From Luteimonas panaciterrae (GTDB lineage: Bacteria > Pseudomonadota > Gammaproteobacteria > Xanthomonadales > Xanthomonadaceae): 64,000 nt of DNA. Location of the stretch: assembly GCF_020511115.1 (NCBI RefSeq), contig NZ_JAJAVH010000001.1:558001-622000 (forward strand). The letters run 5' to 3'. Both the position numbers and the translations under genes were made by a program. Each line of letters starts with the position of its first letter. Positions within the stretch are counted from its first letter, which is position 1. Under the pieces are notes generated by a model that saw nothing but the letters and a program-made list of their open reading frames with translations, searched no databases and was not told the origin of the DNA. Positions 27,849 through 36,960 of the stretch are shown one piece after another.

Positions 27849-29582
27849 TCAGCGTGTCCCAGTCCTGCTGGCAAGCAAGCCACGCAACTCGGCTTTGTCC
27901 GCATCATCGAGACTGGATTCGCGTTGCTTTGCCTGCAACTCATCGACGCGTTGCTGCAACGTCTGCTTGTCCAGCTGCGCGATGGTGTCGAGGAATTCGC
28001 GTTGCCAGGCCGATTCCTCGCCCGGTAACTGCTGGCTCGCCAACTTCTGCAGCGCCACGGCTTCCTCGCGGCCTTCGAAGTGTTCGAGCAGGGCGCCGGT
28101 GCTGATCTCGGGACGCGCGCTGATCAGCGCGATGAGTTCGGTCAGCAGCTCGATGCCGGGTTGGCGCAGGCTGATGAAACGAAACGGCGGCGCCAGCTCC
28201 AGCGCCAACGCGGGCTTCTGCAACAGCAGCGCGATCGCGCTGCGCACGAAGCTGCGCTTGGGTGCGGTCGTGGGTGTCGCGTCGCGCGCGCGCTGCACGG
28301 GCACGTGCGTGTCGGGCGTGCTCGTGCGCGCGCCGACGCCGGTCAGTTCGGTGAGATGCTGTTTCATCAGATCACCGAAAGCGCCATCGGGAATCTGCGC
28401 CAGCATCGGCTTGGCGCGCTCGGCCAGTCGCGCCTTGCCGTCGAGCGTGGCGAGATTGACGTCGGCCGACAATGAGTCGAACAGGAATTGCGACAGCGGC
28501 GTGGCCGCGCGCAATCGCGCATCGAAGCCTCCGGCGCCTTCGCTGCGCACCAGCGTATCGGGATCCTCGCCGTCGGGCAGGAACAGGAAGAAGGCCTGGC
28601 GCCCGTCGCGCATGCGCGGCAGCACCGATTCCATCGCACGCGTGGCGGCTTTGCGCCCGGCGGCGTCGCCGTCGAAGCAGAAGTACACGTCGGGCGCGTT
28701 GCGGAACAGCAGTTCGGCGTGATCGGGCGTCGTCGCGGTGCCGAGCGTGGCCACCGCCTGCGACACGCCGTGCTGGAACAGCGCGATCACGTCCATGTAG
28801 CCTTCCACCACGATCAGCCGCTCGATCTTCTGGTGTGCCTGCCGCACTTGCCACAGGCCGTAGAGTTCGCGGCCCTTGTGGAACAGCGCGGTCTCCGGCG
28901 AGTTCAGATATTTCGGCGAATCCTCGGGGTCGAGCACGCGTCCGCCGAAGGCGATGGCGCGGCCGCGGCGATCGAGGATCGGGAACATCACGCGATCGCG
29001 GAACTTGTCGTAGACCGAGCCCTTCTCGCTCTTCGACAGCAGGCCGGCGCGATCGAGCAGGTTCATGCGCCGTGCGTCGGTGCCGAGCGCATCCTTCAGC
29101 GCCGAATAGCCATCCGGCGCGTAACCGATGGCGAACTGCGCGCGCACGCTTTCATCGACGCCGCGGCGGTCGAGATAGGCGCGCGCTTTCTCGCTGACAT
29201 TCAACTGCCTGCGGAAGAACTGCGAGGCCGCCTCCAAAGCGCTGTACAGATCGCGGCTGTCCGAATTCTCGTTGCGCTGCTGCGTCTCGCGCGGCACTTC
29301 CATGCCGGAGCGCTTGGCCAGCTCGTCGACCGCGTCGAGGAATTCGAGGCGGTCGTAGTTCATCAGGAACGAGATCGCCGTGCCGTGCGCGCCACAGCCG
29401 AAGCAGTGATAGAACTGCTTGGTCGGCGAGACGGTGAACGAGGGCGAGCGCTCGTCGTGGAACGGGCAGCGCGCCGAATACTCCTTGCCCTGACGCTTGA
29501 GCGGCACGCGCGCGTTGATCACCTCGACGATGTCCGTCCGGGCGAGCAGTTCGTCGATGAAGGCGTCGGGGATGCGGGCCAT
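27849..29582 (-). CDS. dnaG: DNA primase
   Basis: Synthesises RNA primers for replication. The 577-residue protein has the CHC2 zinc ribbon (Cys39, His42, Cys60, Cys63), the central Toprim catalytic domain (VVEGYMDVIAL near 257, then CFDGDAAGRKA) and a C-terminal helicase-binding region. The ATG at 29582 gives the family start MARIPDAFIDELLART. It is near rpsU as in the macromolecular-synthesis operon, but three other genes, one on the opposite strand, lie between them, and rpoD does not follow. Confidence 0.96.
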   Translation of the reverse strand: MARIPDAFIDELLARTDIVEVINARVPLKRQGKEYSARCPFHDERSPSFTVSPTKQFYHCFGCGAHGTAISFLMNYDRLEFLDAVDELAKRSGMEVPRETQQRNENSDSRDLYSALEAASQFFRRQLNVSEKARAYLDRRGVDESVRAQFAIGYAPDGYSALKDALGTDARRMNLLDRAGLLSKSEKGSVYDKFRDRVMFPILDRRGRAIAFGGRVLDPEDSPKYLNSPETALFHKGRELYGLWQVRQAHQKIERLIVVEGYMDVIALFQHGVSQAVATLGTATTPDHAELLFRNAPDVYFCFDGDAAGRKAATRAMESVLPRMRDGRQAFFLFLPDGEDPDTLVRSEGAGGFDARLRAATPLSQFLFDSLSADVNLATLDGKARLAERAKPMLAQIPDGAFGDLMKQHLTELTGVGARTSTPDTHVPVQRARDATPTTAPKRSFVRSAIALLLQKPALALELAPPFRFISLRQPGIELLTELIALISARPEISTGALLEHFEGREEAVALQKLASQQLPGEESAWQREFLDTIAQLDKQTLQQRVDELQAKQRESSLDDADKAELRGLLASRTGTR

Positions 29583-29635
29583 GCGCCCATGATCGCATCT
29601 GTGTAAAGCACCCGCGCCCCGAGCCGCGTCCGGGC

Positions 29636-29693
29636 GCGGGCTAGGGTCGCCCCGGATGTGCGGAACGGGCGGGAGCGGGCTAGGATCGCCCCG
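29636..29693. repeat. 19-bp direct repeat in the dnaG / Vps62-like spacer
   Basis: GCGGGCTAGGGTCGCCCCG at 29636-29654 recurs at 29675-29693 with one change (TAGGAT for TAGGGT), offset by 39 bases. The second copy ends 20 bases before the Vps62-like start. TAGGAT resembles a -10 box, so the repeat may be a duplicated promoter or a double operator. Confidence 0.5.
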
Positions 29694-29712
29694 TCCGATC
29701 AGGAGCGCCGCC

Positions 29713-30606
29713 ATGTTTCCGTCCGACGTCCGTCTGCCCGCCACCCCGCCGCCGCCCGCGACCTCGCCGGCGACGTCCACCGCGGCGCCCTACTGCCTGA
29801 CCCCGGCGCAGACGCAGCAGCTGGCCCAGCAGTACGCCCCGATCCTGTATTTCCATCCGGATGAGCAGAATTTCCTGCAGAACCCGCAGACCTACATCGA
29901 CCAGTCGACCCTGCGCCAGGAGCGCGACTTCTGGGGCGACAAGGAGCTCTACGGGCTCGGCGAGGTTCCCGGCAGCGAGCTGGCCGGGATCGGCGAGGGC
30001 AATCGGGACGCCGACGGCCAGATCTTCCTCGACCACCAGAACGAGGAACTCGGCGACGGCATCCGCGCCGGCGACCTCGGCAACAGCCAGAACCTCTACC
30101 AGTACGACCCGGCCTCCAACACCATCACCTATCACCTGTTCTATTCGTACAACGACGGCCCGCCGGGCGTGGGCGACGTGCAGAACCACGAAGGCGACTG
30201 GGAAAAGATCACGGTGCAGCTGGACAGCAACTTCCAGCCGGTGGAGGTGTGCTACAGCGCCCACAATGGCCTGAACGTCTCGCGCTCCTGGGCCGATGCG
30301 CCGAAAGAGGACGGCCGGCCCGTGTCGTACGTGGGGCAGGGTTCGCACGCAAACTATCCCGAGCCCGGCGACTGGTCCACCAACTTTCCCGGTGTGAACG
30401 ACATCGCCGCCACCGGCGGCATCCGCTTCGATCTGGCCGAACGGCCGGCGGTGGACGTCACGCAGGAGGATTACTACGGCGGCTACGTGCTGTGGGGCGA
30501 ACGCGGCAGCGCCGCGGAAGTGGGCATCGGCGAGACGACGGGGCCAACCGGACCTTCATCGACCAAGGGACCGATCCTCGACGCATCGCCGCGCGAGCCG
30601 GAGTAG
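29713..30606 (+). CDS. Vps62-like domain protein
   Basis: A 297-residue protein of the Vps62-related family, best known from fungi and present in some bacteria. Signature stretches are QYAPILYFHPDEQNF, NHEGDWEKITVQLD and SYVGQGSHANYP. The N terminus is Pro/Ala/Thr-rich and not a clear Sec signal. Its biochemical role is not established. It lies on the plus strand between dnaG and the convergent GNAT gene, breaking the usual rpsU-dnaG arrangement, which suggests insertion. Confidence 0.75.
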   Translation: MFPSDVRLPATPPPPATSPATSTAAPYCLTPAQTQQLAQQYAPILYFHPDEQNFLQNPQTYIDQSTLRQERDFWGDKELYGLGEVPGSELAGIGEGNRDADGQIFLDHQNEELGDGIRAGDLGNSQNLYQYDPASNTITYHLFYSYNDGPPGVGDVQNHEGDWEKITVQLDSNFQPVEVCYSAHNGLNVSRSWADAPKEDGRPVSYVGQGSHANYPEPGDWSTNFPGVNDIAATGGIRFDLAERPAVDVTQEDYYGGYVLWGERGSAAEVGIGETTGPTGPSSTKGPILDASPREPE

Positions 30607-30607
30607 G

Positions 30608-31126
30608 TCAGGGCGAGGTGAATTCGCCAGCGAGCTTGTGCAGCGCTTCGCCGTCGATGCGCTGCACCGTCCATTCGTCCATCGCCACGGCGCCGAGCCG
30701 GCGATAGAAATCGATCGCCGGCGTATTCCAGTCGAGCACCCACCATTCGAAACGGCCGCAATCGCGTTCGACCGCGAGTTTGGCCAGATAGCGCATCAGC
30801 AGCAGACCGAGCCCGCGGCCACGGAATTGCGGACGGACGAACAGGTCTTCCAGATACAGGCCGCGCTTCCCGAGCCAGGTGGAGAAATTGTGGAAGAACA
30901 ACGCGAACCCTGCCGGTGCGCCATCCACTTCCGCGATCACGACTTCCGCGCCCGGCCGCTCGCCGAACAGGCTCTCGGCGAGCGTGGCCTCGTCGGCCAC
31001 GACCGCCTCCGGCGCGCGTTCGTATTCGGCCAGTTCGCGGATGAAGGCGAGGATCAGCGGGATGTCTGCGCGTGTGGCGAAGCGCAGGCGGACACTTGGA
31101 TCGGAAGTTTCGATCGACGCGTTCAT
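30608..31126 (-). CDS. GNAT family N-acetyltransferase
   Basis: A 172-residue acetyltransferase of the diamine (spermidine/spermine N1) acetyltransferase type. It has IREFAEYE-like IRELAEYERAPE after beta-1 and the acetyl-CoA loop VRPQFRGRGLGLLLMRYLA, then the WWVLDWNTPAIDFYRRLGA motif. Substrate is not certain. It lies 11 bases after the YqeY gene and may be cotranscribed with it. Confidence 0.87.
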   Translation of the reverse strand: MNASIETSDPSVRLRFATRADIPLILAFIRELAEYERAPEAVVADEATLAESLFGERPGAEVVIAEVDGAPAGFALFFHNFSTWLGKRGLYLEDLFVRPQFRGRGLGLLLMRYLAKLAVERDCGRFEWWVLDWNTPAIDFYRRLGAVAMDEWTVQRIDGEALHKLAGEFTSP

Positions 31127-31137
31127 CGCGAATGCGA

Positions 31138-31599
31138 TCAGGGAGAAAGCTTCTTCTTCACCAGCGCGGACACCTGCCCCATATCGGCCTGCCCGGCGAG
31201 CTTGGGCTTCAACACGCCCATCAGCTTGCCCATGTCGGCGGGGCCGGCAGCGCCGCCGCTCTCATTGGAAAGCTGGGCGATCGCGGCATCGATGGCGGCC
31301 AGGATCGCGGCTTCGTCCATCTTGGCGGGTACGTAACCTTCGATCACCACGATCTCGGCGCGCTCGATGGCGGCCAGGTCCTCGCGGTTGGCCTGCTCGT
31401 ACTGGCTCACCGAGTCCTTGCGCTGCTTGACCATCTTGTCGAGCACGGCGACGACTTGCGCATCGTCGAGCTGAATGCGTTCGTCGACTTCCTTCTGCTT
31501 GATCGCGGCGTTGATCAGCCGGATCACGCCCAGGCGATCCTTGTCGCCCGACTTCATCGCGGACTTCATGTCGTCGGTGAGGCGTTGCTTGAGGCTCAT
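31138..31599 (-). CDS. GatB/YqeY domain protein
   Basis: A 153-residue protein similar to YqeY and to the tRNA-binding tail of GatB/GatE: N-terminal MSLKQRLTDDMKSAMKSGDK, then DKMVKQRKDSVSQYEQANR, and the C-terminal DMGKLMGVLKPKLAGQADMG. It probably binds tRNA or ribosomes; no activity is established. It sits downstream of rpsU past a terminator, a frequent neighbour. Confidence 0.9.
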   Translation of the reverse strand: MSLKQRLTDDMKSAMKSGDKDRLGVIRLINAAIKQKEVDERIQLDDAQVVAVLDKMVKQRKDSVSQYEQANREDLAAIERAEIVVIEGYVPAKMDEAAILAAIDAAIAQLSNESGGAAGPADMGKLMGVLKPKLAGQADMGQVSALVKKKLSP

Positions 31600-31668
31600 G
31601 ACAAATCTCCTGTATGCGGGTCCTTCCGCAAGAGCCCGCACATCCCGTGCGGACTTCTGAATGCTCTA

Positions 31669-31707
31669 AAACACAAAAAGCCGGCGACGCTCGCGCGTGC
31701 CGGCTTT
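31669..31707 (-). terminator. Intrinsic terminator after rpsU
   Basis: Read on the minus strand, AAAGCCGGC pairs with GCCGGCTTT (31699-31707 with 31677-31685) around a 13-base loop, followed by a T-rich tract TTTTTGTGTTTT. It lies 20 bases past the rpsU stop and should separate rpsU from the YqeY gene or allow partial read-through. Confidence 0.88.
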
Positions 31708-31726
31708 GCGGACAAGCGACGCTGCC

Positions 31727-31942
31727 TCAGTAGAGGCGCTGGCGCTTGGTCACGTCGCGCGAGCTGCGGCGCGCCTGGCGCTTCACGGCCGCGGCGGCCT
31801 TGCGCTTGCGTTCCTGGGTCGGCTTCTCGTAGAACTCGCGCTTGCGGGTTTCGGCGAGCACACCGGCCTTCTCGCAGGTGCGCTTGAAACGGCGCAGCGC
31901 AAACTCGAAGGGCTCGTTTTCGCGGACTTTGACGCTTGGCAT
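31727..31942 (-). CDS. rpsU: 30S ribosomal protein S21
   Basis: A 71-residue basic ribosomal protein: [20 protein letters not shown], the CEKAG segment, [17 protein letters not shown] and the C-terminal RLY. The length equals the E. coli protein when started at ATG 31942. It diverges from tsaD, a widespread arrangement. A strong terminator follows. Confidence 0.98.
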   Translation of the reverse strand: MPSVKVRENEPFEFALRRFKRTCEKAGVLAETRKREFYEKPTQERKRKAAAAVKRQARRSSRDVTKRQRLY

Positions 31943-32040
31943 GGAATCTCCGGGACAATAAATCACCGGGGTCCACCCGGCGAGCCGCGTATGATAGCCG
32001 CAGCCCTTGCAGTGACGCAACCCATCCCAATTCTGTCTTC

Positions 32041-33117
32041 ATGCGTGTTCTAGGCATCGAAACCAGCTGCGACGAGACCGGCGTGGCCGTCTACGACACC
32101 GCCCTGTCCGGGGCGGCGGGGCTGCGCGCGCATGCCGTCTACAGCCAAATCGCCCTCCACGCTGAATACGGCGGAGTGGTGCCGGAGCTGGCCAGTCGCG
32201 ACCACGTCCGCAAGCTGCTGCCGCTGATCCGCCAGACCCTGGCCGAGGCGGACTTAGGCACGGGCGATCTCGACGGGGTGGCCTATACCGCGGGTCCGGG
32301 CCTGGTCGGGGCGCTGCTGGTCGGGGCCGGGGTGGCGCGTTCGCTGGCCTGGGCGCTGGATCTGCCGGCGATCGGGGTGCATCACATGGAAGGCCACCTG
32401 CTGGCCCCGCTGATGGAGGACGACCCGCCCGAACCCCCGTTCGTGGCCCTGCTGGTTTCCGGCGGCCATACCCAGCTGGTCGCGGTCGAGGCCATCGGCC
32501 GCTACCGCCTGCTCGGGGAGACCCTGGACGATGCGGCGGGCGAGGCCTTCGACAAGACCGCCAAGCTGATGGGGTTGCCGTATCCGGGTGGGCCGCAGCT
32601 GGCGGCGCTGGCCGAACAGGCCCGGCAAAGGGGCTCTGGTCAGGCTGGAGCCGCCGGCCGCTACCGCTTCGCCCGGCCGATGACCGACCGGCCCGGCCTG
32701 GACTTCAGTTTTTCCGGCTTGAAGACCCAGGTGCTGCTGGCTTGGCAGGACAGCGACCGCAGCGAGACCACCCGCGCCGACATCGCCCTCGCGTTCGAGG
32801 ATGCCGTGGTCGACACGCTGGCGATCAAGTGCGAGCGCGCGCTCGACGCGGCCGGCAGCAAGATCCTCGTGGTGGCCGGCGGTGTCGGCGCCAATCGCCA
32901 CCTGCGTGCCAAGCTGCAGCAGATGGCGGCCAAGCGCGGCGGACGCGTGTGCTTCCCGCGGCCGGCGCTGTGCACCGACAACGGCGCCATGATCGCGTTC
33001 GCGGGCGCGCTGCGCCTGCAGGCGGGACAGCACGACAACGCCGAAGTGCACGTGACACCGCGCTGGGACATGGCGACGCTGCCGCCGGTCGTGGCGGATC
33101 GCGCCCAGGCGTCATAA
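32041..33117 (+). CDS. tsaD: tRNA N6-adenosine threonylcarbamoyltransferase
   Basis: Transfers the threonylcarbamoyl group to A37 of ANN-decoding tRNAs. 358 residues with ASKHA ATPase-like motifs: [19 protein letters not shown] at the start, the metal-binding HHMEGH near residue 114, [14 protein letters not shown] and a C-terminal [13 protein letters not shown] / [12 protein letters not shown]. The ATG at 32041 gives the conserved start. It diverges from rpsU. Confidence 0.98.
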   Translation: MRVLGIETSCDETGVAVYDTALSGAAGLRAHAVYSQIALHAEYGGVVPELASRDHVRKLLPLIRQTLAEADLGTGDLDGVAYTAGPGLVGALLVGAGVARSLAWALDLPAIGVHHMEGHLLAPLMEDDPPEPPFVALLVSGGHTQLVAVEAIGRYRLLGETLDDAAGEAFDKTAKLMGLPYPGGPQLAALAEQARQRGSGQAGAAGRYRFARPMTDRPGLDFSFSGLKTQVLLAWQDSDRSETTRADIALAFEDAVVDTLAIKCERALDAAGSKILVVAGGVGANRHLRAKLQQMAAKRGGRVCFPRPALCTDNGAMIAFAGALRLQAGQHDNAEVHVTPRWDMATLPPVVADRAQAS

Positions 33118-33151
33118 TTCGCGCCTACTTCTGCGGTTGCCCTCCGGAGTC

Positions 33152-33505
33152 ATGGACAAAGTCTTCATCGAAGCCCTCGAGATCGAGGCACTGATCGGCA
33201 TCTACGACTGGGAGCGCCGCATCCGCCAGCCGTTGCTGTTCGATCTCGAAATGGACTTCGACAATCGCAAGCCGGCCGCGAGCGACGACATCGCCGACAC
33301 GCTCAACTACAAGGACGTCAGCAAACGGTTGATCGAGTTCGTCTCGCAATCCGACTATGGGCTGGTGGAAACGCTGGCCGAACGCTGCGCCGAGATCGTG
33401 CTGAAGGAATTCGGCGTCGCCCGCGTGCGCCTGAAGCTGAGCAAGCCCGGTGCGGTGCGTGGCGCCAGGGCGGTCGGCGTGATCATCGAGCGCAGCGCCG
33501 CCTGA
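33152..33505 (+). CDS. folB: Dihydroneopterin aldolase
   Basis: Folate pathway enzyme that cleaves dihydroneopterin to 6-hydroxymethyl-dihydropterin. 117 residues with IEALIGIYDWERRIRQPL, LNYKDVSKRL and LVETLAERCAEIVL, all typical of FolB. It overlaps folK (TGATG), the next enzyme in the same pathway. Confidence 0.95.
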   Translation: MDKVFIEALEIEALIGIYDWERRIRQPLLFDLEMDFDNRKPAASDDIADTLNYKDVSKRLIEFVSQSDYGLVETLAERCAEIVLKEFGVARVRLKLSKPGAVRGARAVGVIIERSAA

Positions 33506-34002
33506 TGGGGACGGCCTATCTGAGCCTCGGCAGCAACGTCGAGGCGGAAAAGCACATCGCGGCGGCGTTCGCCGCGCTGCGCGAGCGCTTTCCTGGTGCG
33601 ACATTCTCGGCGGTGTATCGGACGCGCGCGGTTGGTTTCGACGGCGCCGATTTCCTCAATGCCGCGGCCAGGATCGAGTCGGATCTCGATCCTTACGCGC
33701 TCGATGCCTGGCTGCATGCGCTGGAGGATGCGCATGGCCGCGATCGCAGCGGGCCGCGCTTTGGCGATCGCACGCTCGATCTCGATCTTGTTCTCTACGA
33801 TGACCTGGTGCTGGAAGGGCCGGGGCATCTACAACTGCCACGCGCCGAGTTGCGACACGCGTTCGTGCTACGGCCACTGGCGGAGATCGCACCGGATGTG
33901 GTCGAGCCGCGTAGCGGGCTGACATTGGCGCAGTTATGGGCGCAATCGCCCGAGCGCGATGCGGTGATGGAGCCGGTTTCGAGTGAAGGCGGCGCGCTCT
34001 GA
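33505..34002 (+). CDS. folK: 6-hydroxymethyl-7,8-dihydropterin pyrophosphokinase
   Basis: 165-residue HPPK. Family motifs are AYLSLGSNV at the start, the FLNAAARIES segment and the catalytic-loop/metal motif GPRFGDRTLDLDLVLYDD. Translationally coupled to folB. With the pteridine reductase at 34454 it forms a small folate/pterin neighbourhood. Confidence 0.95.
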   Translation: MGTAYLSLGSNVEAEKHIAAAFAALRERFPGATFSAVYRTRAVGFDGADFLNAAARIESDLDPYALDAWLHALEDAHGRDRSGPRFGDRTLDLDLVLYDDLVLEGPGHLQLPRAELRHAFVLRPLAEIAPDVVEPRSGLTLAQLWAQSPERDAVMEPVSSEGGAL

Positions 34003-34058
34003 GTTGAGTGATGCCGGGTTGCGCCGCGATTCCGGGGCCGGATGACCTGTAGGGTGTT

Positions 34059-34421
34059 TCAGTCCTCAGCCGGCCACTCACGAAAGATCACGCACACCGT
34101 GGTCTTGTCCAGCATGGCGAACTCCCGCGAGCCCCACGGTCTGCGCGAAACGGTATTCGAGTTCGGATGCAGCAGATGCGGTGCGCGTGCGGACATCTCT
34201 TTGAATATCGCATCGACGTTATCCGTGTCGATTCCAAGCTCCGGACGATCTTTCGCGGCGTACTCCGGACTTTGGACGATGTAAGCCTTGGCGCCGTCGC
34301 GCGCGATGACGGCCATGTCCGCATCCTGGTAAAGCACCTCGAATCCCAGGCCGTCCACGAAGAACTCGAGCCCGTCTTGTAGCCGATCGTAAAAAATCTT
34401 GGGGATGAGGTTCTTGAACAT
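34059..34421 (-). CDS. VOC (glyoxalase/bleomycin-resistance) superfamily protein
   Basis: A 120-residue protein with one VOC module pair: KIFYDRLQDGLEFFVDGLGF at the front and REFAMLDKTTVCVIFREW at the end. Metal-site residues cannot be assigned confidently. It follows the pteridine reductase gene on the same strand with a 32-base gap and may share its transcript. Confidence 0.78.
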   Translation of the reverse strand: MFKNLIPKIFYDRLQDGLEFFVDGLGFEVLYQDADMAVIARDGAKAYIVQSPEYAAKDRPELGIDTDNVDAIFKEMSARAPHLLHPNSNTVSRRPWGSREFAMLDKTTVCVIFREWPAED

Positions 34422-34453
34422 CCGGGTTCCTGAATTTGAACTGAGATGCTCGG

Positions 34454-35200
34454 CTAGGTTTCGAGCATGCGCCCGCCATCGAGGCGAATGATCTGCCCGG
34501 TGGTGTAGGTCGCATCCTGCAACAGCCAGCGCACGGCTTCGGCAATTTCTTCGGGCGTGCCGGTGCGGCCTAATGGCGTGCGCGCTAGGATCGCCTGCTG
34601 TTTGGCCGCATCGCCTTGATCGGGCCAGAGAATCGCGCCAGGCGCGATCGCATTTACGCGTACTTCCGGCGCGAGCTCCAGGGCCAGCGAGCGCGTGGCC
34701 ATCACTAGTGCGGCCTTGGCCATGCAGTAGATCGTGTGGTCGCGCAGCGGACGTTCGGCGTAGATGTCGGCAAGATTGACGATGGCGCCGCGCGACGCCT
34801 TCAGATGCGGCGCCGCGGCCTGTGCCAGGAAGAACGGTGCGCGCGCGTTCGACGTGAACAGCGCATCCCATTGCGCCGGCGTGGCGGTGCCGAGCGGCGT
34901 GGGCGTGAACGTCGAAGCATTGTTGACGAGCGCATCGAGCCGGCCGTAGCGGCCGACGGTGCGGGCCACGAGTTCCGGGATGCGATCGAATTCGGCCAGA
35001 TCGGCCTGCAGCGTCAGCACGCTGCCGCCGCGTCGCGCTTCCAGTTCCGCGGCCAGTGCTTCCATCTCGGTGGCGGAATCACGGTAGTGCAGGGCGAGGT
35101 CGTAACCCCCCGCATGCAGCGTGCGCGCGATGGTGGCACCGAGGCGGCGTGCCGCGCCGGTGATCAGGGCGACGGGGCGGGCGGATTGCGGTTCCGGCAT
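34454..35200 (-). CDS. Short-chain dehydrogenase, probable pteridine reductase
   Basis: A 248-residue SDR. The cofactor motif is TGAARRLG, the TGxxxRxG form used by pteridine reductases instead of the usual TGxxxGxG. NNAST, the YCMAKAAL catalytic YxxxK and the late motif VNAIAPGAILWPD follow. It is likely an NADPH-dependent dihydropterin/dihydrofolate reductase (FolM/PTR1-like). The position next to folB-folK supports this. ATG 35200 is chosen; a GTG two codons upstream is an alternative. Confidence 0.88.
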   Translation of the reverse strand: MPEPQSARPVALITGAARRLGATIARTLHAGGYDLALHYRDSATEMEALAAELEARRGGSVLTLQADLAEFDRIPELVARTVGRYGRLDALVNNASTFTPTPLGTATPAQWDALFTSNARAPFFLAQAAAPHLKASRGAIVNLADIYAERPLRDHTIYCMAKAALVMATRSLALELAPEVRVNAIAPGAILWPDQGDAAKQQAILARTPLGRTGTPEEIAEAVRWLLQDATYTTGQIIRLDGGRMLET

Positions 35201-35343
35201 GGGCACAGGATACGTGCAGAAGCTGCACGGTGCGACAGGGCGCGCGGGGACTCCTTGTCACTCGCTCACCGTACCCTGCTGGCCGATCAACGGCATGCGC
35301 ACTGGTAACACGATGGCGCACCGCTTCGCTTTATGCTGATGGC

Positions 35344-36525
35344 ATGTCCTTGATTCCCCCAGACGCCGAGGCCTCGGCACATAGCGCGCGTTTACGCGAG
35401 TTGATCCGCGCGCAGATCGTCGCCGCTGGCGGCGCGATCCCGTTCCATCGCTTCATGGAACTGGCGCTTTATGCGCCAGGCCTGGGTTATTACAGCGCCG
35501 GTGCGGCGAAGTTCGGCCGTGCTGGTGACTTCGTCACCGCGCCGGAACTCGGTTCGCTGTTCGCCGAATGCGTCGCCGAGGCGGTGGCGCCGGTGATCCG
35601 CGAGATCTGCGGGCGCGCGGAATTCCTGGAGCTGGGCGGCGGCAGTGGCGCCTTCGCCGAGTATGCGATCAAGCGCCTGATGGCGATCGACGCGATGCCG
35701 GCGCGTTACGCGATCCTCGAGCCCAGCGCCGATCTGCGCGAACGCCAGCGCGAGCATCTGCGTCTCCGTCTGACGCCGCCGGTGTTCGCGTGCGTGGAAT
35801 GGCTGGACGGGCCGGTGCAGGAGCCCTGGAACGGCGTGCTGTTCGCCAATGAAGTAATCGATGCCTTGCCGACCTCGCGCTTCACGTTGCGGGATGGCGA
35901 AGTGTTCGAGGAATTCGTCGCGCTCGATGGCGGAGGCGACTTCGTGCGCACGGAGCGGCCAGCCGATGCGTTGCTGGCGGCGGCGGTGCGTCATGTCGAG
36001 AGGCAAGGGCCGGGGCCGTTCGCCGATGGCTATCGCTCCGAGCTGTTGCCGCAGTTGCCGTATTGGGTGCAGGCGGTGATCGGCGGGCTCGATTCCGGCG
36101 CCATGTTGTTTGTCGATTACGGCTATCCGCGTCGCGAGTATTACGCGGCATCGCGCGGCAACGGCACGTTGCGAGCGTTCTATCGGCACCATGTCGTCAA
36201 CGACGTGTATGCGCGCGTGGGATTGCAGGACATCACCGCCTCGGTGGATTTCACTGCGCTGGCGGAAGCCGGCACCGAAGCTGGGTTCGATTTCGCCGGT
36301 TATTGCTCGCAAGCGAGTTTCCTGATCGGCAACGGACTGGAGCAGCGGCTGGCCGAGCAGGAAGCGCGCGCGCCCACCGAGGCGGCGCGGTATTCGCTGC
36401 GGCAGCAGGTGCAGCAGCTGACGCTGCCGGGTGCGATGGGCGAACGTTTCCAGGCGATGGGATTCGCGTGCGGCGTCGAATTCGGTACGGCGTTCCTCGC
36501 CGGCGATCTGAGTTTCCGTCTGTGA
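35344..36525 (+). CDS. SAM-dependent methyltransferase, MidA/NDUFAF7 family (DUF185)
   Basis: A 393-residue class I methyltransferase. It has the family opening IPFHRFMELALYAPGLGYYS, the SAM motif LELGGGSGAFAEY, FANEVIDALPTSRF and FVDYGYPRREYY. The mitochondrial member methylates an Arg of a complex I subunit; whether the bacterial protein does so is not established. The stop overlaps the VanZ-like start (GTGA). Confidence 0.9.
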   Translation: MSLIPPDAEASAHSARLRELIRAQIVAAGGAIPFHRFMELALYAPGLGYYSAGAAKFGRAGDFVTAPELGSLFAECVAEAVAPVIREICGRAEFLELGGGSGAFAEYAIKRLMAIDAMPARYAILEPSADLRERQREHLRLRLTPPVFACVEWLDGPVQEPWNGVLFANEVIDALPTSRFTLRDGEVFEEFVALDGGGDFVRTERPADALLAAAVRHVERQGPGPFADGYRSELLPQLPYWVQAVIGGLDSGAMLFVDYGYPRREYYAASRGNGTLRAFYRHHVVNDVYARVGLQDITASVDFTALAEAGTEAGFDFAGYCSQASFLIGNGLEQRLAEQEARAPTEAARYSLRQQVQQLTLPGAMGERFQAMGFACGVEFGTAFLAGDLSFRL

Positions 36526-36932
36526 GCGCCGTTTCTTCGCTGAAACCGTTGCGATATCCACGTTTCTGGCTGGCGCTGTGGTGGCTGGCGGTGATCGTGA
36601 CCGTGGTCGTCTGCCTGGTGCCGGCCGCCGATCTGCCCGAGACACCGCCAGGCGGCGACAAGGTTCAGCATTTCCTTGCCTATTTCGTGTTGATGGCGAG
36701 CGCGGTGCAGCTCTATTCGACCCAGCGGTCTTTGTTCCGTGTCGCGGTGGGGTTGCTCGTGCTGGGGATCGCCATCGAGTTCGCACAGGCAGCTCTCACG
36801 GCGACGCGCGCCGCGGATTTCTGGGATGCGATCGCCGATCTGCTCGGCATCCTGGCGGGATGGGGCGTCGCATGGACGCCGCTGCGAGATTTATTGGTGC
36901 ATCTGGAGCGGAAGGCCGCGCCGCGCGCGTGA
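36522..36932 (+). CDS. VanZ-like membrane protein
   Basis: A 136-residue protein with four predicted helices and the VanZ-type GGDKVQHFLAYFVLMASA and IEFAQAALTATRAADFWD stretches, the latter with Glu and Asp conserved. The start is GTG at 36522, overlapping the methyltransferase stop. The role is unknown; antibiotic resistance should not be assumed from the family name. Confidence 0.8.
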   Translation: MSAVSSLKPLRYPRFWLALWWLAVIVTVVVCLVPAADLPETPPGGDKVQHFLAYFVLMASAVQLYSTQRSLFRVAVGLLVLGIAIEFAQAALTATRAADFWDAIADLLGILAGWGVAWTPLRDLLVHLERKAAPRA

Positions 36933-36960
36933 GCGTGCACGCGCGCAGCCGTGCGTGACG

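Noticed and set aside
36522..36932. VanZ teicoplanin-resistance determinant
   Set aside because: Only the membrane-domain family is shared; no vancomycin-resistance genes are nearby and VanZ-like proteins are widespread.
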